Below, piece after piece: positions 11,747 through 22,079 of a stretch of 64,000 nt of DNA. Source of the stretch: Oncomelania hupensis. Lineage: Eukaryota > Mollusca > Gastropoda > Littorinimorpha > Pomatiopsidae. Positions within the stretch are counted from its first letter, which is position 1. Each line of letters opens with the position of its first letter. Below the pieces are notes generated by a model, which saw nothing but the letters and a program-made list of their open reading frames with translations, searched no databases and had not been told where the DNA came from. The position numbers and the translations under genes are program-made. Location: assembly GCA_036898135.1 (NCBI GenBank), contig CM072522.1, forward strand, positions 9,377,186-9,441,185, in the 5' to 3' direction.

Positions 11747-13272
11747 CCAAACGTTTCCCGGCGTGTCGTAGGAGGCGACTAACAGGGGAGGAGGAACAAC
11801 GAAGCTTAACGTCCTATTGCATCAGCGTTAAGGACGATCACCACGTCGCCACCCTGACAATAATGATTATCATCATCATATCAAATCTAACAGGGGTGAT
11901 GTCAGCACAGCATCACTTGGCGAAAGTCTTCCACACAGAAGTCACCGGCCAGAACGGAGGAACCACACGTTACAACAGGTTCAACGACCACTTGGCTCGG
12001 GGCCAAGGCGAGCCACACTGTACTCGTGGATTTCGGCTGTGGCCAACAGCCTGGAGAGGATTGGGTCCTGCCAGGTCTTTCTTGCCCTTGATGAAAAGAA
12101 TTACTCGCTCCATACCGGATCGGTCGTCGCCCGGGTCACCAAGGGCCGTGCATTCCGTGGGCCACCAGGATGGAGATGATCAGTGTGCTACTGATGAACA
12201 TCTTAGCAAGATCCGCACGAGAGACAACATCGTCATAGGAACCTGGAATGTCAGGCCCCTAACTGCGGATGGAACATTAGAAGAACTGGCCCACAAGCTG
12301 GGCCACTATCGATGGAACATTTTAGGTATCAGCGAACTGCGCTAGAAAGGCCTAGGTGAAACAACGACCGACAAAAGCCGCAAGCTCTATTTCAGCGGGA
12401 GAGATGACAGGCACGAGCACGGCGTTGGATTCTTGGTCCATAAAGACATTCTAGCCACTGTCTGTCTACAATCCGTCTGAGAGCAGCCCCTTTTAATATC
12501 ACCATCATCCAGGACTTGAACAGCTGGTACAAAGGCTTGACACCACCTCCAGAAACTTTGGAATGGAAATAAGTGGAAATAAGACCAACAACACCAATGG
12601 CATCAACACGGACATCAAAGTCCAAGGCCAATCTCTCAACACATTGCGTAGCTTAAAATATTTAAGAGCCATTGTATCAGGCAATGGGTCCCGACAGGAA
12701 GTCATCTCCAGGATCGCATCAACAACTGCTGCCTTGACAAGGTTGACGCCCATTTGAAAAGACAGAACGATCAGTCTACATTCCAAGGTTAGGCTGCTGC
12801 GCTCCCTTGTCATCTCCATTTTCCTATATGCTTGCGAAACATGGACCCTTACAGCAGATCTACAACGAAGAATACAAAGCATAAAGATGATGTGCTATAG
12901 AAGACTTCTGGGCATTTCCTAAACCCAGCATATCACTAACAACGAAGTCCGACAGACCATCGCACAAGCCATTGGACAACATGATGACATGCTCACAGTG
13001 GTGAAGAAACGGAAACTCCGATGGTATGGCCACGTCATCAAAGCAGCAGGCCTTGCAAAGACCATCCTGCAAGACACGGGGCAAGAAAGAAGAAGAAGAA
13101 GAAGGAGACAGAAAAAGAGGTGGGAGGAAATCATGCGAGAATGGACTGGTTTGACACTGAGCGAAGTCATGAGAGTTGCTGAGGACAGAAAAAAATGGAG
13201 TACGCTGGTTAAACGATCATCTGTGGTGCCCCAACGACCTTCGAGTTACGGGTTAGGATAGGATAGGATAGG
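11747..13272 (+). pseudogene. LINE A copy 2, endonuclease start joined to reverse transcriptase end
   Basis: This copy keeps the LINE A 5' leader and the first part of the endonuclease (SKIRTRDNIVIGTWNVRPLT, about 12205-12260; stop after ISELR at 12345). At about 12510 it jumps (ATCATCCAG to GACTTGAACAGC) to the C-terminal part of the reverse transcriptase (NTDIKVQGQSL; KKRKLRWYGHV; KKRWEEIMREW) and ends in a GATAG-repeat tail (about 13252-13272). All of the reverse transcriptase upstream of this point, including the catalytic FADD, is missing. Several stops and shifts are present. It is useful as the only copy showing the 5' end of the family. Confidence 0.8.
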
Positions 13273-13580
13273 TTTACTACTGTATGCTTTTTTGTATCCC
13301 CATCACCCCCAATTCTTCTTATATCGCTGCAATAGTCTGCATGCGTTTCAATTTGTGACCAACAAACCAACCAACCAACCAATCAATCAGCCAAACACCA
13401 ACTCACCTAACTAACCCACTAAAGATATCCCCCTTTTGAGTGACCAAAGTAGCTCAATTGAATATGCTGAACTCGTGTTCCCAGAGGAAGTCACACACAC
13501 ACACAGTGACACACAAACACATACGTTGTGTGGACAATGGGTCGTTTTTCGACCCCCTTTTTAAGTACTTTTAAGTGTTC

Positions 13581-13626
13581 TAACCCTAACCCTAACCCTA
13601 ACCCTAGCCCTAACCCAAACCCAAAC
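13581..13626. repeat. Interstitial telomere-like repeat
   Basis: Four perfect CCCTAA units followed by degenerate CCCTAG/CCCAAA units, the complement of the animal telomere TTAGGG. It lies next to CA microsatellites and away from any chromosome end visible here. Confidence 0.8.
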
Positions 13627-13724
13627 GGATCACTAAATGGACGTCCCAACAAGGAGGTATGTCCAAAGAACGTATGTAGATGTGCACTAGTTTGTCCAAA
13701 GAACGCCGTGTAAACATGCGCACC

Positions 13725-13726
<2 letters not shown>

Positions 13727-13761
<35 letters not shown>

Positions 13762-13794
13762 CCACACACCCCCCCACACACACACACACACACA

Positions 13795-13830
<36 letters not shown>
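13727..13830. repeat. (CA)n microsatellite
   Basis: Interrupted CA repeat with C-runs. The Cys/Val frames on the minus strand are artefacts. Confidence 0.9.
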
Positions 13831-13831
<1 letters not shown>

Positions 13832-13937
13832 GCACAAACAGTTCCAAACCCCATAACTAACAATTCACGCGCACTACACAGAACAAATGATTTGTGGACG
13901 AGAACACACAAAACACTAACTCGACTGCAACACTCAC

Positions 13938-14637
13938 TTGAGAAAAATAGATGACTTATTACGTAAAAGGGCGTTAGGAATTGTCCAGTTGACTGCATTT
14001 GGTACAAAAAACTGGGTGATGTCACATGGTTGTGTCATGATAACGCCAAAACGTCGACACGTCACAATGGAGAGGATGAACGTATTTACTAGTCCTCTCT
14101 GACGGTCGGCCCAGCCAGAACAGGTTATGCCCCTTTTGTTTTCACACGAATAGATCAAGTACCGCTCACCTAATTGGGTGCAATTTCCCACGTTTCCTTT
14201 GTTCTTGGAATCAGAAATCAAAGTCACTTTTTCCTTGGAATCAGAGATCAAGGTCGCTTGGTTCTTGGAAGAAGTCAAGGTCGCTTTGTTCTTGGAATCA
14301 GAAGTCAAGGTCACTTTGTTCTTGGAATCAGAGGTTAAGGTAGTTTTTTCTTTGGTCAAGGCCGTTTTGTCCTTAACATCAGAGGTCAAGGACGTTTCGT
14401 TCGGAAGGTCAGAACTCAAACTCTTCTCCTTAAAGTCGAGAGTGCCAGTAAAATCAGTATTTTGTATTTGATTAGAACGGACATCGCTGGATATGTTCCG
14501 TACCAGGACCTGGACCCCTTTCAACATTGTTCCAGTGGAGAAGATGATGACGTACACAGCCAGGGCGAAGACGGAGAGAATCAGGAAAACATTGCGTAAG
14601 TTTGGCGCTCTATTGGGAGTCATTCTGGTTGCATGCA
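13938..14637 (-). CDS. Coding exon of a glycosyltransferase-like type II membrane protein
   Basis: The start chosen is ATG at 14621-14623, just after a good acceptor (a pyrimidine-rich stretch ending CTTAG at 14638-14642). The longer open frame up to 14827 translates low-complexity sequence. The exon ends at CAA before GTGAGT (13938), and the frame's own stop lies in that donor. The product has about 15 cytosolic residues, one membrane anchor (VFLILSVFALAVYVIIF), a Thr/Ser/Lys stem of about six 11-residue repeats (TLTSDSKNK), then a conserved start of a luminal domain (CENKRGITCSGWADRQRG; TCRRFGVIMTQPCDITQF; PNAVNW). Five N-glycosylation sequons are visible. The anchor-stem-domain layout is that of a Golgi enzyme. 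The GWADR..PC..PN motif resembles invertebrate fucosyltransferase-like proteins, but the exact family is unsure. The next exon is 375-542, with matching phase. Confidence 0.6.
14190..14405 (-). repeat. 33-base coding minisatellite in the stem region
   Basis: Within the exon, about six imperfect 33-base units encode 11-residue repeats (T-L-T-S-D-S-K-N-K-x-x variants). All unit changes keep the frame (units of 33 or 30 bases), which supports a translated exon. Confidence 0.75.
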
Positions 14638-14642
14638 CTAAG

Positions 14643-15062
14643 AACACAACAGAAAACATCTTTAATACTTTGTCCTGGCGACGAAAAAAAATTAAAAGCT
14701 CGGATGGGGACGGACTACGGGTGTTGAGGGAGGGAGTGGGAGTAGAGGATGAATGGTGGGGGGAGGCGGAAAAGGGGTGGGTGGGGGAGGGTAGGTGGAG
14801 ACCATAAGACATCATCATCAATAACAATGTTCTTTTTATTTATTTATTTATTTATTTATTTTTTATTTCCGGACTTTCAGGAAAAACTGTGAAATATTCG
14901 GGGTGAATTAAAACGAGCCAAGTGTTGTCTGACTGTCGGTCCGTTGCACGCCATCATTATCTGAAGAACCACTGAACAGGACTTGGTAGGAACGTTACCT
15001 AGGTTAGAGGATAACCTCCCGTGCCCCCCTCCCCCCCCCCCCAGCTCCATTCCCCCTTAAAA

Positions 15063-15098
<36 letters not shown>

Positions 15099-16221
15099 AA
15101 AACGTCACCGGAACTATGCACTGTCTTACGTCCTATAACCTTATTTAGGATAGAGGACTCTCTTAGATATTACCAGATTTATCGCGAAGCTTCGGTCGAT
15201 AGTAAACAAGTAACTTTAGAAAATTCTCAACAATATCGACCGACGAAAATTAGCAACATTATACAAAGCTTCCTCTAGCAACAACGCCAAATCAAATCAA
15301 AGGTAAATATGTTCTATTATTGCACGCTTTGCCGAACACCATGATCGGATCTATTGTGCGCATCTCAAATGTAACAGTTGGACCCTATAATCAATGACTA
15401 ACTAACAAACTAACTAGCTTGGGTGGGTGGGTTTGGGTTTGGGTGGGTGGGTGGGAGTACACGCGTGCGTTTATGTTTGTGTGCGTGCTGAATAAACGTG
15501 AAGGAAATCTTCGATTTGTGGACTATTTTTGGTTGCGCATTTGGATGACATTGGAAAGCAATCTGTAAAGTGGCCGTTCACACACATCTTTCTCCTCTAG
15601 TTTAATTTCGATTCTTCTTTTTATTTTTCCAATTGAAGAAGTCAATACAAAAAATGTTATTCACATCTTGGATGTGGATTATGAAAAATTGTTACATCTC
15701 GATCAATCCTGGCAGTACTTCTAGTAGTGGCGTCACGTCACACGAACTCACATGCCAACAAGGCAACAGTCACAAACTAGACTTTCCACACGCCCATTGG
15801 AATAAGCTAGGCTACTTTTCTTTAGCTTTACAGCTCATATAAAAATTAAAAATAAAAAGGCTATTATCACAGACCAACGAAGTTATTCTCAAAGACAACG
15901 TAATCTTCTAACAACGCTGCCAACTGTCTGCCACTGAACAAACACTGTCACTGCCTATTCAGCCCTGTCAGTTTCCTCTAGAGAATTCAAAATCATAAGA
16001 AGATCCAAAACACTCCACAAAATAGGTCTGTCCTCTTTGACACTCCAACCTGCATTTCGCATATTCAAAAAGCATTATATTTTATCATACTCTGTCTTGC
16101 CCTCGGAAAGTTATAATCTTCGCTCACCTTCCGCTACAGCTACATGCATTCCGTGAAATTATCCTTCCACCTTCCATCCATCCCTATTCACTTCCACTAA
16201 ATCATCCACTCTCTGACCTGG
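14643..16221. other. No gene; upstream intron or 5' flank
   Basis: Holds a pyrimidine/purine-rich block (14700-14800), an ATTT repeat (14835-14862), a C-run (15028-15043), a CAA repeat (15064-15098) and GGGTGGGTGG tracts (15420-15455). No convincing 5' exon, promoter or complete element is seen. Confidence 0.4.
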
Positions 16222-16224
16222 ACT

Positions 16225-16785
16225 TACCCCCGTTGGGGTGCCGGGGGTTTCAGTATAAATAGTATCCCCACTTTCTGGAAATTTAGTGCTTTAAATTCCC
16301 ACTGTCGCTGTCTTTCTCATTTGCTCATTCTCATTCCTGCTCTGTTCTATCAATCTGCTATACTATCGTCTTCTTCGCTAGACCAGTCTCCTACCTTTTT
16401 TCTTGAAAACTCTTCCGGGACAAGACTCCTTGTTTGTGTATGAGGTCTGTTGGATCAGCTTGGGAATATTGGACGCTTTCTGCAGGTGGTCACTAGGGCT
16501 TCCTATGATGTTATTATTTAGCAATGTAGGCATTTTATATGTATGTGTTTTGTTGATAATTTATAATGATGTTTGTATTCTATTTTGTTTTTGTAAACGG
16601 GGGTTCGATAAGTTGGGGTGAAGCCTCAGCCCTCCCCTGCGTGGGATGTCTTTATTGTAAAGTGACTGGCTGGTGGAGGGCATTCAGTTTTCCCACTAGG
16701 GTTGTTTCAGCAGATCTTTTATGCGGATTGGGGGTTGTCCGGTCCTGATTTGGCTCGGAAGAGTCCGCTGGACCTAAAGCAACAA
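16225..16785 (+). repeat. Repeat X copy 1
   Basis: Starts near GCCGGGGGTTTC and carries a TATA-like TATAAATAG at 16254-16262, 20-30 bases before CCCCACTTTCTGG, which is shared by copies at 44884-45178, 56090-57078 and 61455-63525. It ends near GTCCGCTGGACC. It has no coding frame. The TATA-like box would suit an LTR or a non-autonomous retroelement, but no partner repeat or tRNA box is seen. Confidence 0.6.
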
Positions 16786-16802
16786 TTATGTAATGTAATG
16801 AC

Positions 16803-17000
16803 ATGACCTGGACTTTATCCAAACTATCTGAGACAAAATACTTCTCGCTGCGCGACACACAGTACAAGACATTGTTTGAACCGCATGTCAACAAAGAGCT
16901 TATTACGGAAAGAGGGGGAACTTCCATTATGTCATATACAAAAATGCGAGACGCTCTCACGGATTATTTCCCTTTGCTCGGGCTGGCACTATTTCATCAT
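16803..17000 (+). pseudogene. Possible tyrosine recombinase fragment
   Basis: The frame 16803-17015 contains SLRDTQYKTLFE and SIMSYTKMRDALTDYFPLLGL. The second stretch resembles the segment just before the active-site HxxR of tyrosine recombinases in animal YR elements (typically SYT-x-R-x-x-L ... GL-x-x-x-x-x-x-G-L-H-S-x-R). The frame diverges before that HxxR, so no catalytic residue is present. It is a short fragment and could be chance similarity. Confidence 0.3.
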
Positions 17001-17167
17001 CTGCTATATGAATGATCTGTGCGTGGTAACTTATTGAGCCTATGCCATTGCAAAAGAACATTTTTATGGCAACATTTGCAAAAACCAAACTTTTAACCAT
17101 CATTATTATTAACATTTCGCTACTGCTGTCTTTTTTTGTTTTGTTTATGTTTACTTATTGACATCAG

Positions 17168-18398
17168 ATCATAGCTGAAGAACAAGCAGGATTCAGGGCA
17201 GGGCGAAGTACCACTGAGCAGATTTTCAACCTCAGAATAATCTGTGAGAAATACCTACAGCACCAACAACATCTATATCATGTGTTCATAGACTTCAAGA
17301 AGGCGTTTGACCGAGTCTGGCATGCAGCTCTATGGGCAACAATGAAAGTGTACAACATCAGCCCTAAAATTATTGAAGTCATCAAAAGCCTGTATGACAA
17401 GGCTACCAGTGCAGTCCTCCACAACAGCGCCATCGGGAACTGGTTCAGAACAACAATCGGTGTGCGTCAAGGATGCCTACTCTCTCCAACACTCTTCAAC
17501 ATCTTCCTAGAGCGCATCATGTCAGACGCTCTTGCAGACCATGAAGGCACAGTCAGCATAGGGGGTAGAGCAATCTCCAATCTTCGTTTTGCAGATGACA
17601 TTGATGGATTGGCTGGAGAGGAACAAGAACTTGAACAGCTGGTACAGAGGCTTGACACCACCTCCAGAGCCTATGGAATGGAAATAAGTGCAGAGAAGAC
17701 CAAAATGATGACCAACAACACCAATGGCATCAACACGGACATCAAAGTCCAAGGCCAATCCCTCAACACAGTGCATAGCTTCAAATATTTAGGAGCCATT
17801 GTATCAGACAATGGTTCCCGACAGGAAGTCCTCTCCAGGATCGCACAAACAACTGCTGCCCTGACAAGGTTGAAGCCCATTTGGAAAGACAGGACCATCA
17901 GTCTACATTCCAAAGTAAGACTGCTTCGCTCCCTTGTCATCTCCATCTTCCTATATGCTTGCGAAGCATGGACCCTCACAGCAGATCTCCAACGAAGAAT
18001 ACAAAGCATGGAGATGAGGTGCTACAGAAGACTTCTGGGCATTTCCTATACCCAACACATCACCAACGACGAAGTCCGACAGACCATCACACAAGCCATT
18101 GGACAACACGATGACCTGCTAACAGTGGTGAAGAAACGGAAACTCCGATGGTATGGCCACGTCACCAGATCATCAGGACTTTCAAAGACTATTCTGCAAG
18201 GCACAGTGCAAGGAGGTAGAAGAAGAGGGAGACCGAAAAAGAGGTGGGAGGACAACATTCGAGAATGGACTGGTTTGACACTGAGCGAAGCCATCAGGGC
18301 TGCTGAGGACAGAGAAAGATGGAGTATGTTGGTTAAACGATCATCTGTGGTGCCCCTACGACCTTCGGGTTACGGGACAGGATAGGATAGGATAGGAT
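17168..18398 (+). mobile_element. LINE A copy 3, 5'-truncated, open reverse transcriptase end
   Basis: It begins within the reverse transcriptase (IIAEEQAGFRAGRSTTEQIF) and runs to a GATAG-repeat tail at 18380-18398. The 367-codon frame 17282-18385 is unbroken, with VDFKKAFDRVW-type sequence (here IDFKKAFDRVW), VRQGCLLSPTLF, the catalytic RFADDIDGLA (17584-17613) and the basic C-terminal GRRRGRPKKRWEDN. It is the least damaged reverse transcriptase C-terminal half of the family in this window, so it is a relatively recent insertion. It lacks the endonuclease and first reverse transcriptase blocks and cannot move alone. No target duplication is obvious. Confidence 0.9.
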
Positions 18399-18557
18399 TG
18401 GCATTTATTAGGTGCTTTTATGCTGCTTATGTGTGTATGTCATAGGTCCGTTTTTTGTCCTGGAATTTATTATTTTTTAATCAACGACAGATATTTTAAA
18501 ATTAAAATATGCATGACAGACTGTTTCATTTATCCGAAACTGTGTAAATCCGTAATC

Positions 18558-18558
<1 letters not shown>

Positions 18559-18593
<35 letters not shown>
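18559..18593. repeat. (GA)n microsatellite
   Basis: About 17 GA units. Confidence 0.9.
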
Positions 18594-18594
<1 letters not shown>

Positions 18595-19282
18595 TGGGGG
18601 AAGAGAGAGCTCTGTCATTCAATCAATTAATCACAATAAAGCACAATAACAAAATGTGTCACTAATAGTGTTAATTTAATTTATATCAGGTGTCTCCCTA
18701 CCCCCCAACCCTCTCACCTCCCACATCACTGGCTTAATAACATCAGTCACTTCATGGAAAATAATTAATTAATCAGACAGAACAATCAGAACCTAGACTA
18801 CAACATTCCATGCAATATAGATCTAATGCGCAGAAATTCACAGATCAGAACAAGGACTGAGTTTCTACATTACATGTTTTTTTCCGTTTACACTCAAACG
18901 AAAAGTGATTACAACAGATCAAGGACCATTTTTGTTCCTAGGTAAGGGGTTATCTTGCACAGTATTTGATCACGAGGAGAAAACAGACTTAGTCTAATTT
19001 AACTTGTTAACATAAGCAGTTTGACGAAGCCAAACTGCCAATCTGACATTTACTTTTGAAATATAAGCACAAATATAGTCAAACAACCTAGCAATAACGT
19101 AAACAGTGAGCGACCTGTTGAACGTAAACTGTCAGCAAGCAAACTGTTTTGGATTTAGCACATAGGTATAACATGAATCATTCAAGCCGCTATCCGATTG
19201 TTTTAACACTAACAGCACTGCAGCGGTCTTAGTTTAGGCCTACATAAACACAAAAAAATGAAGTTTTTCAATTGCAATTTAC
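18594..19282. other. Unique AT-rich sequence, probable intron of the THAP gene
   Basis: I looked here on the minus strand for a second THAP exon (W, then C-x2-H) and found none with splice sites. Confidence 0.4.
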
Positions 19283-19431
19283 CTTTCTTTGTCTCTTGGA
19301 AATTTGAAAAAGGACTTGCCAACACAACTTTTCTTGTATCTGGCATTACGGCATTTGATGGCTGTGCAAAAGTCACCGCCCTGTTTCACTCGGTCGCCTT
19401 TTGACTTTTTGCCATGAGCCATTTTCAGCAT
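19283..19431 (-). CDS. First coding exon of a THAP zinc-finger protein
   Basis: From ATG at 19429-19431 (a second in-frame ATG at 19420-19422) the minus strand encodes MLKMAHGKKSKGD, then FCTAIKCRNARYKKS and SFFKFPRDKER. It ends at an AG before GTAAATTG donor at 19281-19284, in phase 2. The pair of Cys (C-x4-C) and the F-x-F-P-x-D-x-x-R motif are the first half of a THAP domain, a C2CH DNA-binding finger. The Trp, the second Cys/His pair and the AVPTIF-like end should lie in later exons, which I could not find. THAP domains occur in host transcription regulators and in P-element-type transposases, so the origin is open. The exon is only about 50 codons. Confidence 0.5.
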
Positions 19432-19599
19432 GCTGACAAGGGCGCATAACTCGTACCTTTCGTCTCGCAGTTCTGTACCAAGTTCCCCCTCTTTCTATCA
19501 TTAAGCTCTTTGATGTCAACATGAGCCTGCCTTCGATTCAGTTAATAAATCTATGATTAGCGCGCAGGACAGGACGGTCTTTTTGATGATTTTTAGATA

Positions 19600-19850
19600 C
19601 CGAGGCCATAACCATGAGGTGGACTCAGTGGGTTAGTCGCCGTTTCCTATGCCGAAGGTCGCGGGTTCGATTCCCCCAAAGGGGAGAAATTATAAGGCTT
19701 ATGTACGAGACTATTCGGGTCACCGAGGGTTTTTTTCCGGGCACTTCGGTTTCCTCCCTCCCTTCAATAATGGTATTGGATGCAGTGAATCTAACATTTC
19801 ACAAATAAAATTTTGATTCCCTTTCTGTCTTCTAATAGCGACTTGCCTTT
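19600..19850 (+). repeat. tRNA-derived SINE with conserved central motif
   Basis: The head has an A box (GTGGACTCAGTGGGTTAG, 19618-19635) and a B box (GGTTCGATTCC, 19664-19674). The anticodon-like arm (TTTCCTATGCCGAAGG) is shared with the SINE at 48052-48150. The body carries GGGCACTTCGGTTTCCTCCC and ends in a T-rich part before the satellite. Confidence 0.7.
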
Positions 19851-19858
19851 AGGCTGTT

Positions 19859-20737
19859 GGGCCATAGAACTTCACGCTGCACGCTTCACGCTACACGTTT
19901 CATGCTCTGGGCCATAGAACTTCACGCTGCACGCTTCACGCTACACGTTTCATGCTCTGGGCCATAGAACTTCACGCTGCACGCTTCACGCTACACGTTT
20001 CATGCTCTGGGCCATGGAACTTCACGCTGCACGCTTCACGCTACACGTTTCATGCTCTGGGCCATAGAACTTCACGCTGCACGCTTCACGCTACACGTTT
20101 CATGCTCTGGGCCATAGAACTTCACGCTGCACGCTTCACGCTACACGTTTCATGCTCTGGGCCATAGAACTTCACGCTGCACGCTTCACGCTACACGTTT
20201 CATGCTCTGGGCCATAGAACTTCACGCTGCACGCTTCACGCTACACGTTTCATGCTCTGGGCCATGGAACTTCACGCTGCACGCTTCACGCTACACGTTT
20301 CATGCTCTGGGCCATAGAACTTCACGCTGCACGCTTCACGCTACACGTTTCATGCTCTGGGCCATAGAACTTCACGCTACACGTTTCATGCTCTGGGCCA
20401 TAGAACTTCACGCTGCATGCTTCACGCTACACGTTTCATGCTCTGGGCCATAGAACTTCACGCTGCACGCTTGACGCTACACGTTTCATGCTCTGGGCCA
20501 AAGAACTTCACGCTGCACGCTTCACGCTACACGTTTCATGCTCTGGGCCATAGAACTTCACGCTTCACGCTACACGTTTCATGCTCTGGGCCATAGAACT
20601 TCACGCTGCACGCTTCACGCTACATGCTCTGGGCCATAGAACTTCACGCTACACGTTTCATGCTCTGGGCCATAGAACTTCACGCTGCACGCTTCACGCT
20701 ACACGTTTCATGCTCTGGGCCATAGAACTTCACGCCA
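19859..20737. repeat. 50-bp satellite array
   Basis: About 18 tandem copies of a 50-base unit (it starts GGGCCATAGAACTTCACGCT and ends TTTCATGCTCT). The first ten are full length; later ones include units shortened by about 14-20 bases. Inside the unit a CACGCT motif is repeated. Because 50 is not a multiple of three, the open frames show a 50-residue period over three units. They are not genes. Confidence 0.95.
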
Positions 20738-20740
20738 AGG

Positions 20741-21068
20741 TAAAACCAAGTTTACGCAAATCGAGTTAAATAGTCATTGACTTTCCTATGTAATTAGAGT
20801 GTACATAAGCCTTGAGCCTTAAATGAAACTATGGTATATTTAGTAACGTCATCGTGTGATGTCATCATGTTAACGTCATTATTTGTTTGTTTTTTCTAAA
20901 ATCCTTTTTTTCCCCAAAACTAATGGATGGATTTGGTTCAAGTTTGGTATATACTTAGATTTTCCCTAAACCTCTAATATAAAATCAAACTTATGCAAAT
21001 CAAATAACGTAATCACGATGACATCACCTTTTAATTAGTTTTTTTTAACATATAGGTTGTGTGTGTTC

Positions 21069-21069
<1 letters not shown>
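20741..21069. other. No gene; short internal duplication
   Basis: The sequence around 20745-20790 (AAACCAAGTTTACGCAAATC) recurs degenerately at 20980-21025 (AAATCAAACTTATGCAAATC), flanking a run of GTCATC/ACGTCA motifs. No coding or RNA gene is seen. Confidence 0.4.
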
Positions 21070-21154
<85 letters not shown>

Positions 21155-21213
21155 CCACATGCGAGGGAACTGCACCCGTTAAGGTGCAGCACTTGTGATT
21201 ACTTTTATTATCA

Positions 21214-21296
<83 letters not shown>

Positions 21297-21297
21297 T
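21070..21297. repeat. (GA)n then (TAG)n microsatellites
   Basis: GA/CAGA repeat at 21070-21154 and about 28 TAG units at 21213-21297. Confidence 0.9.
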
Positions 21298-21403
21298 GTG
21301 AGCGAACGAACATTTCCTGATAAACAAATAGAATATTTTGTAAATGAACTAAAATCAAGTTAAGTAAATTAAAAAGTTTTTTTTTTTTTAATCATTTTTA
21401 AAA

Positions 21404-22051
21404 ATGACGATTAAACTGTACCCTGCTCTGGTGGAACCAGAACCGATGCAGCCAAGTGCCCCAATGTTAGAATCAGTAAACTTAACTAAAGTTCAAACGT
21501 TTAGGCTGGAAGAAATAAAGAAAGTGAGGGCTGAAATTGAATCAGACATCCAAAAGTACACTAGATGCAGAAAACGGTATTGCAGCGTCTTTAACTAAAT
21601 TAATTATATGTCCACTGGTCTAAATGTTATTAATACAGTACAAGCAGCTACTAGTGTGGGATTATTAGTGACAGGAATTGGTATACCAATTAATATCGGA
21701 TTAGGTGTTGCTGCTGGAGTATCTGCAGTGGCGTCAGTTCTAATTAATACAAAAGTATCTAAGAAACTGGAAAAACATGACGGCATTTCTAGCCTGGCGA
21801 TAGCTAAACTTACAAGCCTGAACTTAATAATTTCTAAACCTCTCGAAGACTCACAGATTACTGACCAAGAGTTTGTAAATATCCAAAGCGATTTTGAGGA
21901 ATATAAAAAGTGGAAGCATGATTTGCAATCTAAATCAAGGACTGTACGTAGTAATGTTGAAGAATTGAAAAAAAAAATTATTAGAAGAAGGGAGACTATT
22001 AGGACGGAAAGAGCAGTTGTTATGAAGAAAACACTCGGTGTTTCAGAATAA
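21404..22051 (+). pseudogene. Orphan membrane/coiled-coil protein, one in-frame stop
   Basis: One frame of 216 codons is broken only by TAA at 21596-21598. Before the stop: a short N-terminus with LYPALVEPEP and an amphipathic helix (FRLEEIKKVRAEIESDIQKY). After it: two adjacent hydrophobic glycine-rich segments (about 21640-21760, VGLLVTGIGIPINIGLGVAAG), then KKLEKHD and a long helical C-terminus (QITDQEFVNIQSDFEEY). It resembles an uncharacterised multicopy family common in mollusc and cnidarian genomes; I know no function for it. Its end lies about 800 bases from the Polinton-type polymerase relic on the other strand, so membership of the same virus-like element is possible but inferred. 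A single substitution could explain the stop. No intron signals are needed. Confidence 0.55.
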
Positions 22052-22079
22052 ATACAGTTGACATTTATTCTGTTGGAGG

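Noticed and set aside
13934..14827. Single-exon 297-residue gene with start at 14827
   Set aside because: The first 68 residues are low-complexity translation upstream of a good splice acceptor, and the stop lies within a splice donor.
19952..20769. Repeated 60-80 codon frames in the satellite
   Set aside because: They come from a 50-base tandem repeat read in rotating frames.
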